A DNA stretch of 6,871 bases from Pseudolysobacter sp. (GTDB lineage: Bacteria > Pseudomonadota > Gammaproteobacteria > Xanthomonadales > Rhodanobacteraceae): the NCBI GenBank assembly GCA_025351985.1, contig JANXUW010000251.1:1-6871 (forward strand), written 5' to 3'. Position numbers and translations under genes: made by a program. The notes below the pieces were generated by a model that did no database searches, was not told where the DNA came from, and saw only the letters and a program-made list of their open reading frames with translations. Shown here piece after piece: positions 1-6,362 of this stretch. Positions within the stretch are counted from its first letter, which is position 1; every line of letters starts with the position of its first letter.

Positions 1-617
1 GTCGATTCGTTGGCGCGCGGGCGGCTCTTGTCGATGATTGCAAGATCAGCGTCGTCGAGGCGCTTGGCGATCGCTCGCGCGCGCACCACCCCGCCGACAT
101 CGGGCGATACCACGATCAGATCCTTGGTGCCCTGATAACGCCAGATGTCCGCCAGCAACACCGGCGAGGCATACACGTTATCCAGCGGAATATCGAAAAA
201 ACCCTGAATCTGGTCGGCATGCAGATCGACCGTCAACACACGATCGGTGCCGACCGAACTGACCATCTTCGCCGCGACCTTGGCCGTGATCGGCACTCGC
301 GCCGAACGCGGGCGTCGATCCTGTCGCGCATAACCGAAATACGGAATCACCGCCGTCACCAGCGCCGCCGATGCACGCTTCAGCGCATCGATCAACACCA
401 GCAACTCCATGAAATTGTCCGCCGTCGGCACGCACGTCGGCTGGATCACGAACACCTCTTGCCGGCGCACGTTTTCCTCGATTTCGACCTGCACTTCGCC
501 ATCGCTGAAACGACTGACCAGCGCCTTGCCGAGCGGCGCGCCGAGCTCGTGGCACACGGCTTGCGCCAGCGGCCGATTCGCGTTGCCGGTAAAAATCAGA
601 ATGCCTGATGAGTTCAC
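1..617 (-). CDS. prs: Ribose-phosphate pyrophosphokinase (PRPP synthetase), N-terminal 205 codons, cut by window edge
   Basis: Prs transfers the pyrophosphate of ATP to ribose 5-phosphate, making PRPP for purine, pyrimidine, histidine, tryptophan and NAD synthesis in the cytoplasm. Translating leftwards from 617 gives an uninterrupted 205-residue match to class I bacterial Prs: RFSDGE (36-41), a long conserved block from [11 protein letters not shown] (92-102) through SARVPITAK (105-113), [12 protein letters not shown] (131-142), [15 protein letters not shown] (171-185) and [10 protein letters not shown] (194-203). The family is about 315 residues, so roughly a third is missing, including the PRPP-binding loop. 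The Arg usual after IDK is Ser198 here. The start is GTG at 617-615; upstream the frame offers only codons up to a TAG at 641-639. AGGTGG (626-621) lies 3 bases before the GTG, a rather tight ribosome site. The next gene upstream is tRNA-Gln, then ispE. Identity is very secure; the exact start is likely. Confidence 0.96.
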   Translation of the reverse strand, partial: MNSSGILIFTGNANRPLAQAVCHELGAPLGKALVSRFSDGEVQVEIEENVRRQEVFVIQPTCVPTADNFMELLVLIDALKRASAALVTAVIPYFGYARQDRRPRSARVPITAKVAAKMVSSVGTDRVLTVDLHADQIQGFFDIPLDNVYASPVLLADIWRYQGTKDLIVVSPDVGGVVRARAIAKRLDDADLAIIDKSRPRANES

Positions 618-695
618 GTGCCACCTGATGGGGAACTGCTAAAAAATGCCCTGCCGCCGAAACTCCGATTGTGGCGATGGTGCTTCCACAACCCC

Positions 696-721
696 GAATT
701 CCTTAGCTACGCCAGGAATTC
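696..721 (-). repeat. 7-bp perfect inverted repeat (two EcoRI sites), prs upstream region
   Basis: Arms GAATTCC and GGAATTC (696-702 and 715-721) are separated by 12 bases. On RNA they would form a short stem-loop just after the Shine-Dalgarno-like TAAGGAGG at 731-724. No T-run follows directly, so it does not look like an intrinsic terminator. A second smaller hairpin (669-674/686-691, TTGTGG/CCACAA) follows immediately. Confidence 0.45.
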
Positions 722-775
722 GCCCTCCTTAACTCAAAGAGGCTACAAAGAGCAAAATCTTGCGTCCCAACCACC

Positions 776-805
776 TCATGCCACTGCGTGTTGCCGACGG
801 CATGA
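776..805 (-). repeat. 7-bp perfect inverted repeat, prs upstream region
   Basis: Arms TCATGCC (776-782) and GGCATGA (799-805) flank a 16-base loop. The loop side contains a competing 5-bp dyad, TGCCG-A-CGGCA (792-802), so two mutually exclusive pairings are possible. A compact 6-bp dyad GCACGA/TCGTGC (814-827) lies next to it, 30 bases from the tRNA 3' end. The alternative pairings are seen in the sequence; any regulatory role is speculation. Confidence 0.4.
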
Positions 806-856
806 AGTCCACTGCACGATGTCGTGCTCCTGCGGATAAAACCTGACTGAACTGAA

Positions 857-932
857 TGGCTGGGACGGTAGGACTCGAACCTACGAATGCGGGGATCAAA
901 ACCCCGTGCCTTACCAACTTGGCGACGTCCCA
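857..932 (-). tRNA. glnU-like tRNA-Gln(TTG): tRNA-Gln (anticodon TTG)
   Basis: The 76-base cloverleaf reads leftwards from 932. The acceptor stem is TGGGACG paired with CGTCCCA, starting with the weak U1-A72 pair typical of tRNA-Gln. The D arm is GCC/GGC. The anticodon stem CGGGG/CCCCG encloses loop TTTTGAT, giving anticodon TTG. The T arm is GTAGG-TTCGAGT-CCTAC. Discriminator G73 and an encoded CCA follow (859-857). It decodes CAA and, by wobble, CAG. It sits between ispE and prs on the same strand, a placement known from related gammaproteobacteria. No hairpin plus T-run follows it, so processing out of a longer transcript is possible. The 130 bases upstream (933-1062) hold only weak promoter-like matches. 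Confidence 0.97.
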
Positions 933-1062
933 GCGGAAACTCGATGAATCTGGCTACCGCTTGCGCCGATGTTTCCAGACCACACAAACCTGATGCAACC
1001 AAAACCCGACTCGGTACTGCGGAAAAATCTACTAGCCAGCGCATTGCGCCAATACCCCGGAT

Positions 1063-1947
1063 TTACCCGGCAGCAGAAAATTTCCGCGCCAATTCCAATA
1101 GTGGTGAAACGTTGATACCACGCGCCACATGCGCCACAAATTCGGGCGGACATTGCTGCGCAATGACATTCGCTGCATCGATATTCGGCACGGCGGCAAA
1201 CACACAACCACCACTGCCGGACAATCGCGCCGCGCTGAACCGATCCAGCCAATGCATTGCGGCATCGACTGCGGCGAAACGCGAACGCACCACCGGCGCA
1301 AACGAATTTGCGACCAGCTCGCCCGAAACCAAGCCACGAATTGTCCCGCGTGGCGTGTTGCGTGTCAATTCCGGCACACGGAAAAGTTCCGCGGTCGGCA
1401 CACTAACGCGCGGATCGAGGATGATGTAGGCCTGCTCGGGAAGGCTGATCGCGGTCAGTTCATCACCGATGCCTTCAGCCCACGCACTATGGCCGCGCAC
1501 GAATACCGGCACATCGGCGCCGAGGCGCAAACCGAGTGCCGCGAGCGTGTCGATATCCAAACCGATTCGCCACAACGCATTGAGCCCGACCAGCACGGTG
1601 GCCGCGTCCGAGCTGCCGCCGCCGAGGCCACCGCCCATTGGAATGTGTTTCTCGACGGCGATGTCGGCACCAAGCGGCGTCGAGGTATGTTCCTGCAACA
1701 ACCGCGCTGCACGCAGACAAAGATCGCTTTGCAGCGACACGCCCGGCAACTCGGCCGCACGCAAAATCTCACCGTCTGCACGCACGCGCAAACGAATGCT
1801 ATCGCCCCAATCGAGCAATTGAAACGCCGTTTGCAGCAGATGGTAACCATCCGCGCGCTGACCGACGATATGCAGGAACAGATTGAGCTTGGCCGGCGCC
1901 GGCCAGATACTCCAACCGGCTTGATCGATCATCGGTGCGGATGGCAT
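1063..1947 (-). CDS. ispE: 4-diphosphocytidyl-2-C-methyl-D-erythritol kinase
   Basis: IspE phosphorylates the 2-hydroxyl of CDP-methylerythritol with ATP, the fourth step of the MEP route to isoprenoid precursors, in the cytoplasm. The 294-residue product is a GHMP-family kinase of normal length (E. coli 283). Visible motifs are PAPAKLNLFLHI near the N terminus with the conserved Lys20, the ATP-binding glycine-rich MGGGLGGGSSDAA (104-116), the catalytic Asp in LGADVPVF (Asp145), and the C-terminal LSGSGGCVF (242-250). It begins 9 bases after the lolB stop, so the two are probably co-transcribed. The start is ATG at 1947. An in-frame ATG at 1932 (Met6) is an alternative that gives an N terminus closer to E. 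coli length. Neither has a clear Shine-Dalgarno sequence. A tRNA-Gln gene follows 130 bases downstream. Identity is secure. Confidence 0.97.
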   Translation of the reverse strand: MPSAPMIDQAGWSIWPAPAKLNLFLHIVGQRADGYHLLQTAFQLLDWGDSIRLRVRADGEILRAAELPGVSLQSDLCLRAARLLQEHTSTPLGADIAVEKHIPMGGGLGGGSSDAATVLVGLNALWRIGLDIDTLAALGLRLGADVPVFVRGHSAWAEGIGDELTAISLPEQAYIILDPRVSVPTAELFRVPELTRNTPRGTIRGLVSGELVANSFAPVVRSRFAAVDAAMHWLDRFSAARLSGSGGCVFAAVPNIDAANVIAQQCPPEFVAHVARGINVSPLLELARKFSAAG

Positions 1948-1956
1948 GCGGCGTTG

Positions 1957-2598
1957 TTACTGATCAACCGACCAGCGTTCGATCACCATGCGCACACGAT
2001 ACGGCGGCTTGGCGGCGAACACCTTGCGCGGCAATGGCGGACTCAACGTATCGAAATATTCCTTGTATTCGACCGTCCAGCCGGACTGCTGCAACACCGC
2101 CGGCAACGCATGATCGTTGTAGCTGATCTGCGCCTTGGTTTGTGTAGCGATTTTGTCCTGCGGCGCACGCAACGCACGCACCCACGCCGTGAGTTCGCGC
2201 AGAGGCACGATCCAGCCCACCTTGTCGCGCAACAACTCGGCCGGATCGGTTCCGATCAGCGGTACCGCCTCGACACCTTCGAGAATTGCCTCGTGCGCAT
2301 CGCCATGCAGATGCCAGGTCTTGCCGGTGACCGGCGCGTGCACGGTGAAATCGTAGCGATCGCCGTGCTGCTGCCATTCAAGTTCGCCGCTGCCGCCGTC
2401 ATCACCGTTGGATACCGCGATGCGCGCCTTCAGCGTCCAGTTCGATTGTGCAGCGAGCGCCGCCTCACGCGCCGATTGCGCTTGCGCCAGACTGCTGTCT
2501 TCGCGCAAACGCACGGGCGCGCAGGCGGCAAGCAATAGCGCCGTCAAAACGACTAACCACGATGCGGGATTCCGCGCCAAATCCGAGCCAGAATTCAT
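1957..2598 (-). CDS. lolB: Outer-membrane lipoprotein insertase LolB
   Basis: LolB is the outer-membrane receptor that accepts lipoproteins from periplasmic LolA and inserts them in the inner leaflet. The 213-residue product (E. coli 207) has a lipoprotein signal peptide: hydrophobic core WLVVLTALLL (14-23) and lipobox LAAC with lipidated Cys26. The residue after Cys is Ala, not the Asp retention signal, so outer-membrane sorting is expected. The mature part shows the LolB pattern NWTLKARIAV, then GELEWQQHGDRYDFTVHAPV and a conserved Trp-rich middle (LRDKVGWIVPLRELTAWV). The ATG (2598-2596) overlaps the stop of the upstream TPR gene in an ATGA, and no strong Shine-Dalgarno is present, so translation is probably coupled. 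A longer open frame reaches 2703 but would lie inside the TPR gene and bury the signal peptide. ispE follows after 9 bases. Confidence 0.93.
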   Translation of the reverse strand: MNSGSDLARNPASWLVVLTALLLAACAPVRLREDSSLAQAQSAREAALAAQSNWTLKARIAVSNGDDGGSGELEWQQHGDRYDFTVHAPVTGKTWHLHGDAHEAILEGVEAVPLIGTDPAELLRDKVGWIVPLRELTAWVRALRAPQDKIATQTKAQISYNDHALPAVLQQSGWTVEYKEYFDTLSPPLPRKVFAAKPPYRVRMVIERWSVDQ

Positions 2599-4346
2599 GC
2601 GCCGAGCCTGCGCCGGGTTTCGAGCAGCGACTTGTTTTTGCCGTCTTGTTTGCTGCCCTCGGCCCACACCTTGCGCGCCTCGTCCCTGTTGCCGGAGATC
2701 CACAATACCTCGCCGAAATGCGCAGCGATTTCCGCATCGGGCTGATGCTCGAACGCGCGGCGCAAACTTTTCACCGCATCAACCAGATTGCCGAGCCGAT
2801 ATTGCACCCAGCCGAGGCTGTCGATGATGGCCGGATCATCGGGTTTCAGGCTCAACGCTTTCTGGATCAGGCCGAGCGCTTCATCCTTGTGCTCGGTGCG
2901 ATCCGCCAGCGTGTAGCCGAGCGCATTCAGCGCATCCGCATCGTTCGGTTTGAGCTCGACCACGCGACGCAGGTCCTTCTCCGCATTCGCAGTCTGGTCG
3001 AGTTCCTCGCTCAGTAACGCGCGACCGTACAACAGCCGCGTATCGTCGGGCAGCGCCTTGAGTCCGCGCGTGTAGGTATCGATCGCCTGCGGGCGGCGAT
3101 CCTGATGGTTCAGCAATTCGGCCTCAAGCTGGAACGCCTCGCCGAGCGCCTTGCGGTCATCGCCCGCGCGTGCCTGGATCGCATGCACGAGTTCGAGCGC
3201 ATCGGCCCCTTTGCCTTGTTGATCGAGCAGGATCGCGATACGCGTCTGCGCATCGAAATAATGATCGTCGTCATCATCAACCTGTCCGTACCAGCGCTGT
3301 GCCTCGGGTCTCAATTCAAGCAACTCGGCGAGCTGGCCGAGCAAGGTCAGACGCTCGCTCGGGCGCGGCGCGGGCAAGGCTTCGATTTCCTTGTACAAGG
3401 CCTGGATGAGTTTTTTGTCGCTGGCACGCGCGGCATACGCGGCACGCGCGGAATAGATCAGATCGTCCTGCGGACCGCGCGCCAGCAGGCGTGCCGCTTC
3501 GGCATTTTCGCCCATGTCACTGAGCAACTTGGCGTAGCCGATACGCAGGCGCGGATTTTTGGCATCGTGTTGCAACGATTCGGCGTACAGCGTTTTGGCG
3601 CGTTTCTGATCACCCGCACGCAACGCGAGCTGCGCCGCCCACGCATACGCCTCGCTAGTGTGGAACCGCGTGACGGCCTGGTCGGCGAGTTGCGTCGACA
3701 ACGTGGCGCGATCGAGCTTCAACGCGAGCTGACTGATCGCGATCCAGATTTCGCCCTGCGTGCCCAGTTGCTCGGGCGTTGCGAGGCGCTGCAGCAGGTC
3801 ACCGCTGAGTTTTTTGTCCGGCGCGCTGAGCAATGTCAGCCCCACCGCCTGCCACCCTTTTCCGTCGGGATGCAGACGCACGAGTTCTACCAAACTCGCA
3901 TACGCCGCATCGCTGTGGCCAGCGACCAGATCGAGCGAGGCGCGCGCCTGCAAAATGCCGGCGTCGTTCGGGCTCAAAACCTGCCAGCGCGCCAATGCCT
4001 GATTGGCGCGATCCCAATGCTTGCCCGCGAGCGCGACTAGCGTCGCCTGCGCCGCGACCGCCGCATCGTTGCTGATCAGCGCAGCATCAAGATAACCGCT
4101 GCCAGCGGTATCAACATCGCCATGACTCAGCGCAAATTCCGCGCTCATGAGCTTGAGCAAAACGTCATGATCGGGCGATTGCGCCGGGACTTGCAGATGT
4201 GTGAGCGGCTCGCTGACGTTCGGCGAACGCGACGAGGCAGCCGGCAGCGTGACGCATGCGCTGAGGCCTAGCGTCATTCCGACGCAGAGCATGCGGACCA
4301 TCGATCCGACCGACATCAATTTGGAAAACCGAAACGCTTCTTTCAT
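2595..4346 (-). CDS. TPR-repeat outer-membrane lipoprotein, LbcA-like (candidate CtpA protease adaptor)
   Basis: The 583-residue product starts with a lipoprotein signal: charged MKEAFRFSK, a hydrophobic stretch, and lipobox LSAC with Cys31 followed by Val (no Asp, so outer membrane expected). The rest is helical and TPR-like. The clearest repeats are near the C terminus, about 469-502 (ADALNALGYTLADRTEHKDE region), 503-536 (DSLGWVQYRLGNLVDAV region) and 537-566. In the middle is a run of five Asp (357-361). In Pseudomonas aeruginosa the gene between hemA and lolB encodes LbcA, a TPR lipoprotein of similar size that binds the carboxyl-terminal protease CtpA and directs degradation of peptidoglycan hydrolases. 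Position and architecture match, so this role is inferred, not shown. Start chosen at 4346 because it gives a normal signal peptide; ATGs at 4391 and 4316 are alternatives, and none has a strong ribosome site. Its TGA overlaps the lolB ATG. Confidence 0.85.
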   Translation of the reverse strand: MKEAFRFSKLMSVGSMVRMLCVGMTLGLSACVTLPAASSRSPNVSEPLTHLQVPAQSPDHDVLLKLMSAEFALSHGDVDTAGSGYLDAALISNDAAVAAQATLVALAGKHWDRANQALARWQVLSPNDAGILQARASLDLVAGHSDAAYASLVELVRLHPDGKGWQAVGLTLLSAPDKKLSGDLLQRLATPEQLGTQGEIWIAISQLALKLDRATLSTQLADQAVTRFHTSEAYAWAAQLALRAGDQKRAKTLYAESLQHDAKNPRLRIGYAKLLSDMGENAEAARLLARGPQDDLIYSARAAYAARASDKKLIQALYKEIEALPAPRPSERLTLLGQLAELLELRPEAQRWYGQVDDDDDHYFDAQTRIAILLDQQGKGADALELVHAIQARAGDDRKALGEAFQLEAELLNHQDRRPQAIDTYTRGLKALPDDTRLLYGRALLSEELDQTANAEKDLRRVVELKPNDADALNALGYTLADRTEHKDEALGLIQKALSLKPDDPAIIDSLGWVQYRLGNLVDAVKSLRRAFEHQPDAEIAAHFGEVLWISGNRDEARKVWAEGSKQDGKNKSLLETRRRLGA

Positions 4347-4371
4347 TTTGCAAAAATCTCTGGGCGCATAA

Positions 4372-4390
4372 ATTGGCAGTGCCAATGGCA
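4372..4390 (-). promoter_or_regulatory. Overlapping palindromes upstream of the TPR lipoprotein gene (possible operator)
   Basis: ATTGGCA-G-TGCCAAT (4372-4386) is a perfect 7-bp dyad with a single central base. It overlaps a second dyad, TGCCA-A-TGGCA (4380-4390). The centre of the first lies 33 bases upstream of the chosen ATG at 4346 and 29 bases beyond the stop of the GIY-YIG gene. A one-base centre favours a DNA-binding dimer over an RNA hairpin. The RNA alternative, ATTGG/CCAAT with a 5-base loop followed by TTT, would be only a weak terminator for the gene upstream. No regulator can be named. Confidence 0.35.
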
Positions 4391-4407
4391 TCTGCTTGAT
4401 TGGATTG

Positions 4408-4860
4408 TTAGACAGTTGTTGCCGTGATTAAACTGCAAAAAAATCTGGGGAGATTCAGCTGCTCCGGCGGTACTGAAATTTCGCCAATTCTCGCAAGCAG
4501 CTGCTCTGAGGGGTTAAACCATTCCGAACCGCGAGTGTCGCGTGAGAACCGCGCGAGATGCTGAAACTCATTATGTAGCTCACGCTCCAAAATCTCAGCT
4601 TGCCACATGGGATATTCGTGTTTCGGCTTCTCAAAATAAGTGATGCCGATGATCTGAACTGGCTCGTGATTGGATGATTGGATCTGATCCAGCCTTCGCT
4701 TGATGCTCACACGTAAATCCTTGGTTCCGGTTTGCGCAGCAACACCAATCTTGATCGCAAGATATGGTTCACCAACTGCCAGAAAATAGACCACACCCGG
4801 ACAGCTCCACCATGCAAGTGTGCTCGGCGATGCGTGCAATGGTGACTTCGGTGGTTTCAT
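4408..4860 (-). CDS. Small orphan GIY-YIG-superfamily protein (T5orf172/MUG113-like), probably acquired
   Basis: The 150-residue product resembles compact GIY-YIG nuclease-fold proteins of the T5orf172/MUG113 type. In order: GVVYFL (22-27, Tyr25 as the GIY tyrosine), AIKIGV (35-40, where Lys37 replaces the YIG tyrosine, as is common in this branch), RRLDQIQ (55-61, Arg56 as the candidate catalytic Arg), AEILERELHNEF (88-99, Glu92 as the candidate metal-binding Glu) and SEWFNPSEQLL (112-122). Nuclease activity is inferred from the fold; biological role and target are unknown. There is no helicase, methylase or transposase beside it. GC is about 51% against about 60% or more in neighbours, and related loci I know lack it, which suggests transfer. 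The ATG at 4860 is preferred for its AAGGTAAGG ribosome site (4880-4872). The frame stays open to 5073, so a longer N terminus is possible. The last 20 residues carry no family motif. Confidence 0.72.
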   Translation of the reverse strand: MKPPKSPLHASPSTLAWWSCPGVVYFLAVGEPYLAIKIGVAAQTGTKDLRVSIKRRLDQIQSSNHEPVQIIGITYFEKPKHEYPMWQAEILERELHNEFQHLARFSRDTRGSEWFNPSEQLLARIGEISVPPEQLNLPRFFCSLITATTV

Positions 4861-5075
4861 ATCAAAGCGAACCTTACCTTTCGAGGATTTTTTGCACTTC
4901 ACTGCAACGCACAGCAACACAAATCGCTGTCTCACTTGATCTTGCCCGGTCGCGCCCGCAAAATTGCAGGCTTGAACGTCACATCCTGCCATCATCGTGC
5001 GCGCTTTTATCCTTGCGCCATCGACGTTTTTGACCGCTAGCTTAGCCGATTTCTGCCACTGCGGCCTCACCATTT
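4861..5075. other. Divergent intergenic region between the GIY-YIG gene and hemA
   Basis: These 215 bases must hold the promoter of hemA on the plus strand, and probably one for the minus-strand gene. The best -35-like match for hemA is TTGACC (5030-5035), but no good -10 lies 16-18 bases on. I therefore call no promoter. The region is less GC-rich than hemA. It contains GATTTTTTGCA (4886-4896), an inverted copy of a short motif found on the other side of the GIY-YIG gene. The minus strand is open through all of it in frame with the GIY-YIG gene, but the translation shows no recognised motif. Confidence 0.5.
4872..4880 (-). promoter_or_regulatory. Ribosome binding site of the GIY-YIG gene
   Basis: AAGGTAAGG contains two AAGG cores; the nearer one ends 11 bases before the ATG at 4860. 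It is the only purine-rich Shine-Dalgarno-like stretch seen before the candidate starts of this open frame, so it decides in favour of the 150-residue form over the longer reading that begins near 5073. Confidence 0.45.
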
Positions 5076-6362
5076 ATGGCTTTGATTGCCCTCGGACTCA
5101 ACCACCTCACCGCGCCGCTGGAGCTGCGCGAGCAGGTGGCGTTCGCGCCGGAAAACACCGCCGACGCATTATCCGATCTCGTACGTCAGCCCGGCGTGAG
5201 CGAAGCGCTGATCCTCTCCACCTGCAATCGCACCGAGCTGTATTGCACGGTCGAGGCCGGTGCCGAGATCACGCCGCAGCGCTGGCTGCTCGCGCACCAT
5301 TGCTTAGGCACGCGCAAGCTCGATGAGTTCCTTTACCGGCACGAAGAAAACGCCGCGGTCCGACATATTTTTCGCGTCGCCACCGGGCTCGATTCGATGG
5401 TGCTCGGCGAGCCGCAAATCCTCGGCCAGGTCAAGGATGCCTACCAGATGGCGCGCACCGCGCACAGCCTTGGCACGCCGATGGAGCGCTTGCTGCAACA
5501 AACCTTTGCCGTGGCCAAGCGCGTGCGCAGCGATACGCGCATCGGCGCGAATACGGTGTCGGTCGCCTACACTGCCGTGCGTCTGGCCGAACGCGTATTC
5601 ACCGATTTGAAGCAGGCATGCGTGTTGTTGATCGGCGCCGGCGAAACGATCGAGCTGGCCGCGCGGCACCTGTTTGATGCGCCGGCGCGGCGGCTGATCG
5701 TCGCCAATCGCACCCTGGAACATGCACAAACCCTCGCCAGCCGTTTCTCCGGTTACGCGATCGCGCTGGACGATCTGCCGCAGCATCTGGCGGAAGCCGA
5801 CATCGTGATTTCGTCCACCGCGAGCCGCGAGCCGATACTCACACACAAGATGGTCGCCGACGCGATCCGCGCGCGCCGCCACAAGCCGATGTTCATGGTC
5901 GATATCGCCGTGCCGCGCGACATCGAGGCCGAGGTCGCCAAGCTCGACGACGTATTTCTCTACACCATCGATGACCTGCGCGACGTCATCAACGAAAACA
6001 TGCAAGGCCGACAGCAGGCCGCACGCGAAGCCGAGACCATCATCGATCTGCAGGTCGAACGTTATCTGGCGTGGCGCCGCACCCTCGACGTGCGCAACCC
6101 GATTCTGCATCTGCGCGCGGGCGCAGAAGCGCAGCGCGATGAGGTATTGAGCAAGGCGCGCCAGTTGTTGAATGCCGGGCGCACGCCCGAGCAGGCGCTG
6201 GAATTTCTCGCCAACACGCTCACCAATAAACTGCTGCACACGCCGAGCGCCAATCTGCGCGAAGCCGCATTGCGCGGCGATCACGACCTGCTGCTCGCCG
6301 CCGAACGCCTGTACGATGCCGGCGCCAGCAGCACGCAAAACATTCCGGACAAGGACGCATGA
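5076..6362 (+). CDS. hemA: Glutamyl-tRNA reductase
   Basis: HemA reduces glutamyl-tRNA(Glu) with NADPH to glutamate-1-semialdehyde, the first committed step of C5-pathway tetrapyrrole (haem) synthesis. The 428 residues (E. coli 418) show every hallmark: N-terminal [25 protein letters not shown] (48-57) with the thioester-forming nucleophile Cys50, [20 protein letters not shown] (96-115) continuing to GQVKDAY, the NADPH-binding [13 protein letters not shown] (187-199), ANRT (210-213), and DIAVPRDIE (276-284). The C-terminal dimerisation helices run from about 310 to 410. The ATG at 5076 places the family-conserved GLNH at residues 7-10, as expected. No clear Shine-Dalgarno precedes it. It is divergent from the minus-strand genes, and its stop overlaps the prfA start in an ATGA. 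No odd residues or truncation are seen. Confidence 0.98.
   Translation: MALIALGLNHLTAPLELREQVAFAPENTADALSDLVRQPGVSEALILSTCNRTELYCTVEAGAEITPQRWLLAHHCLGTRKLDEFLYRHEENAAVRHIFRVATGLDSMVLGEPQILGQVKDAYQMARTAHSLGTPMERLLQQTFAVAKRVRSDTRIGANTVSVAYTAVRLAERVFTDLKQACVLLIGAGETIELAARHLFDAPARRLIVANRTLEHAQTLASRFSGYAIALDDLPQHLAEADIVISSTASREPILTHKMVADAIRARRHKPMFMVDIAVPRDIEAEVAKLDDVFLYTIDDLRDVINENMQGRQQAAREAETIIDLQVERYLAWRRTLDVRNPILHLRAGAEAQRDEVLSKARQLLNAGRTPEQALEFLANTLTNKLLHTPSANLREAALRGDHDLLLAAERLYDAGASSTQNIPDKDA

Larger units (their letters stand above)
618..856 (-). promoter_or_regulatory. Gene-free, inverted-repeat-rich region between tRNA-Gln and prs (possible prs leader)
   Basis: No credible protein gene lies in these 239 bases, which are lower in GC (about 50% around 721-780) than the flanking genes. 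Reading in the prs direction there are four perfect inverted repeats: GCACGA/TCGTGC (827-814), TCATGCC/GGCATGA (805-776), GAATTCC/GGAATTC (721-696) and TTGTGG/CCACAA (691-669). A strong Shine-Dalgarno-like TAAGGAGG (731-724) has no ATG, GTG or TTG start at a usable distance. A T6 run lies at 646-641, 24 bases before the prs GTG. I see no convincing -35/-10 pair. E. coli prs is known to have a long leader, so a structured leader is plausible here, but an independent small RNA cannot be excluded. The function is inference. Confidence 0.4.

Noticed and set aside
178..624. Minus-strand frame beginning GTG at 624, 148 codons
   Set aside because: It is a shifted reading of prs. The frame starting at 617 gives the Prs protein throughout.
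639..719. 27-codon leader peptide frame after TAAGGAGG
   Set aside because: It would need an ATT start only 4 bases from the Shine-Dalgarno core. ATT starts are extremely rare and the peptide has no telling composition.
763..769. Second copy of the tRNA-Gln acceptor sequence TGGGACG (minus strand), as a possible att site
   Set aside because: Only 7 bases match, it copies the 5' and not the 3' end of the tRNA, and no integrase or mobile gene lies between.
1061..1074. CCGG/CCGG dyad at the ispE stop as a terminator
   Set aside because: The stem is only about 4 bp and no T-run follows in the direction of transcription.
1129..2538. Plus-strand open frame of 469 codons
   Set aside because: It lies opposite ispE and lolB, both certain from motifs. 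The product is Arg/His/Gln-rich with no recognisable domain, typical of an antisense shadow in GC-rich DNA.
3105..4040. Plus-strand open frame of 311 codons
   Set aside because: It is antisense to the TPR lipoprotein gene, has low-complexity Arg/Leu/Gln composition and no ribosome site or motif.
4366..4386. Sigma-54 -24/-12 promoter from TTGGCAC on the minus strand
   Set aside because: The GG and the next GC are 16 bases apart, not the required 12, so the spacing does not fit.
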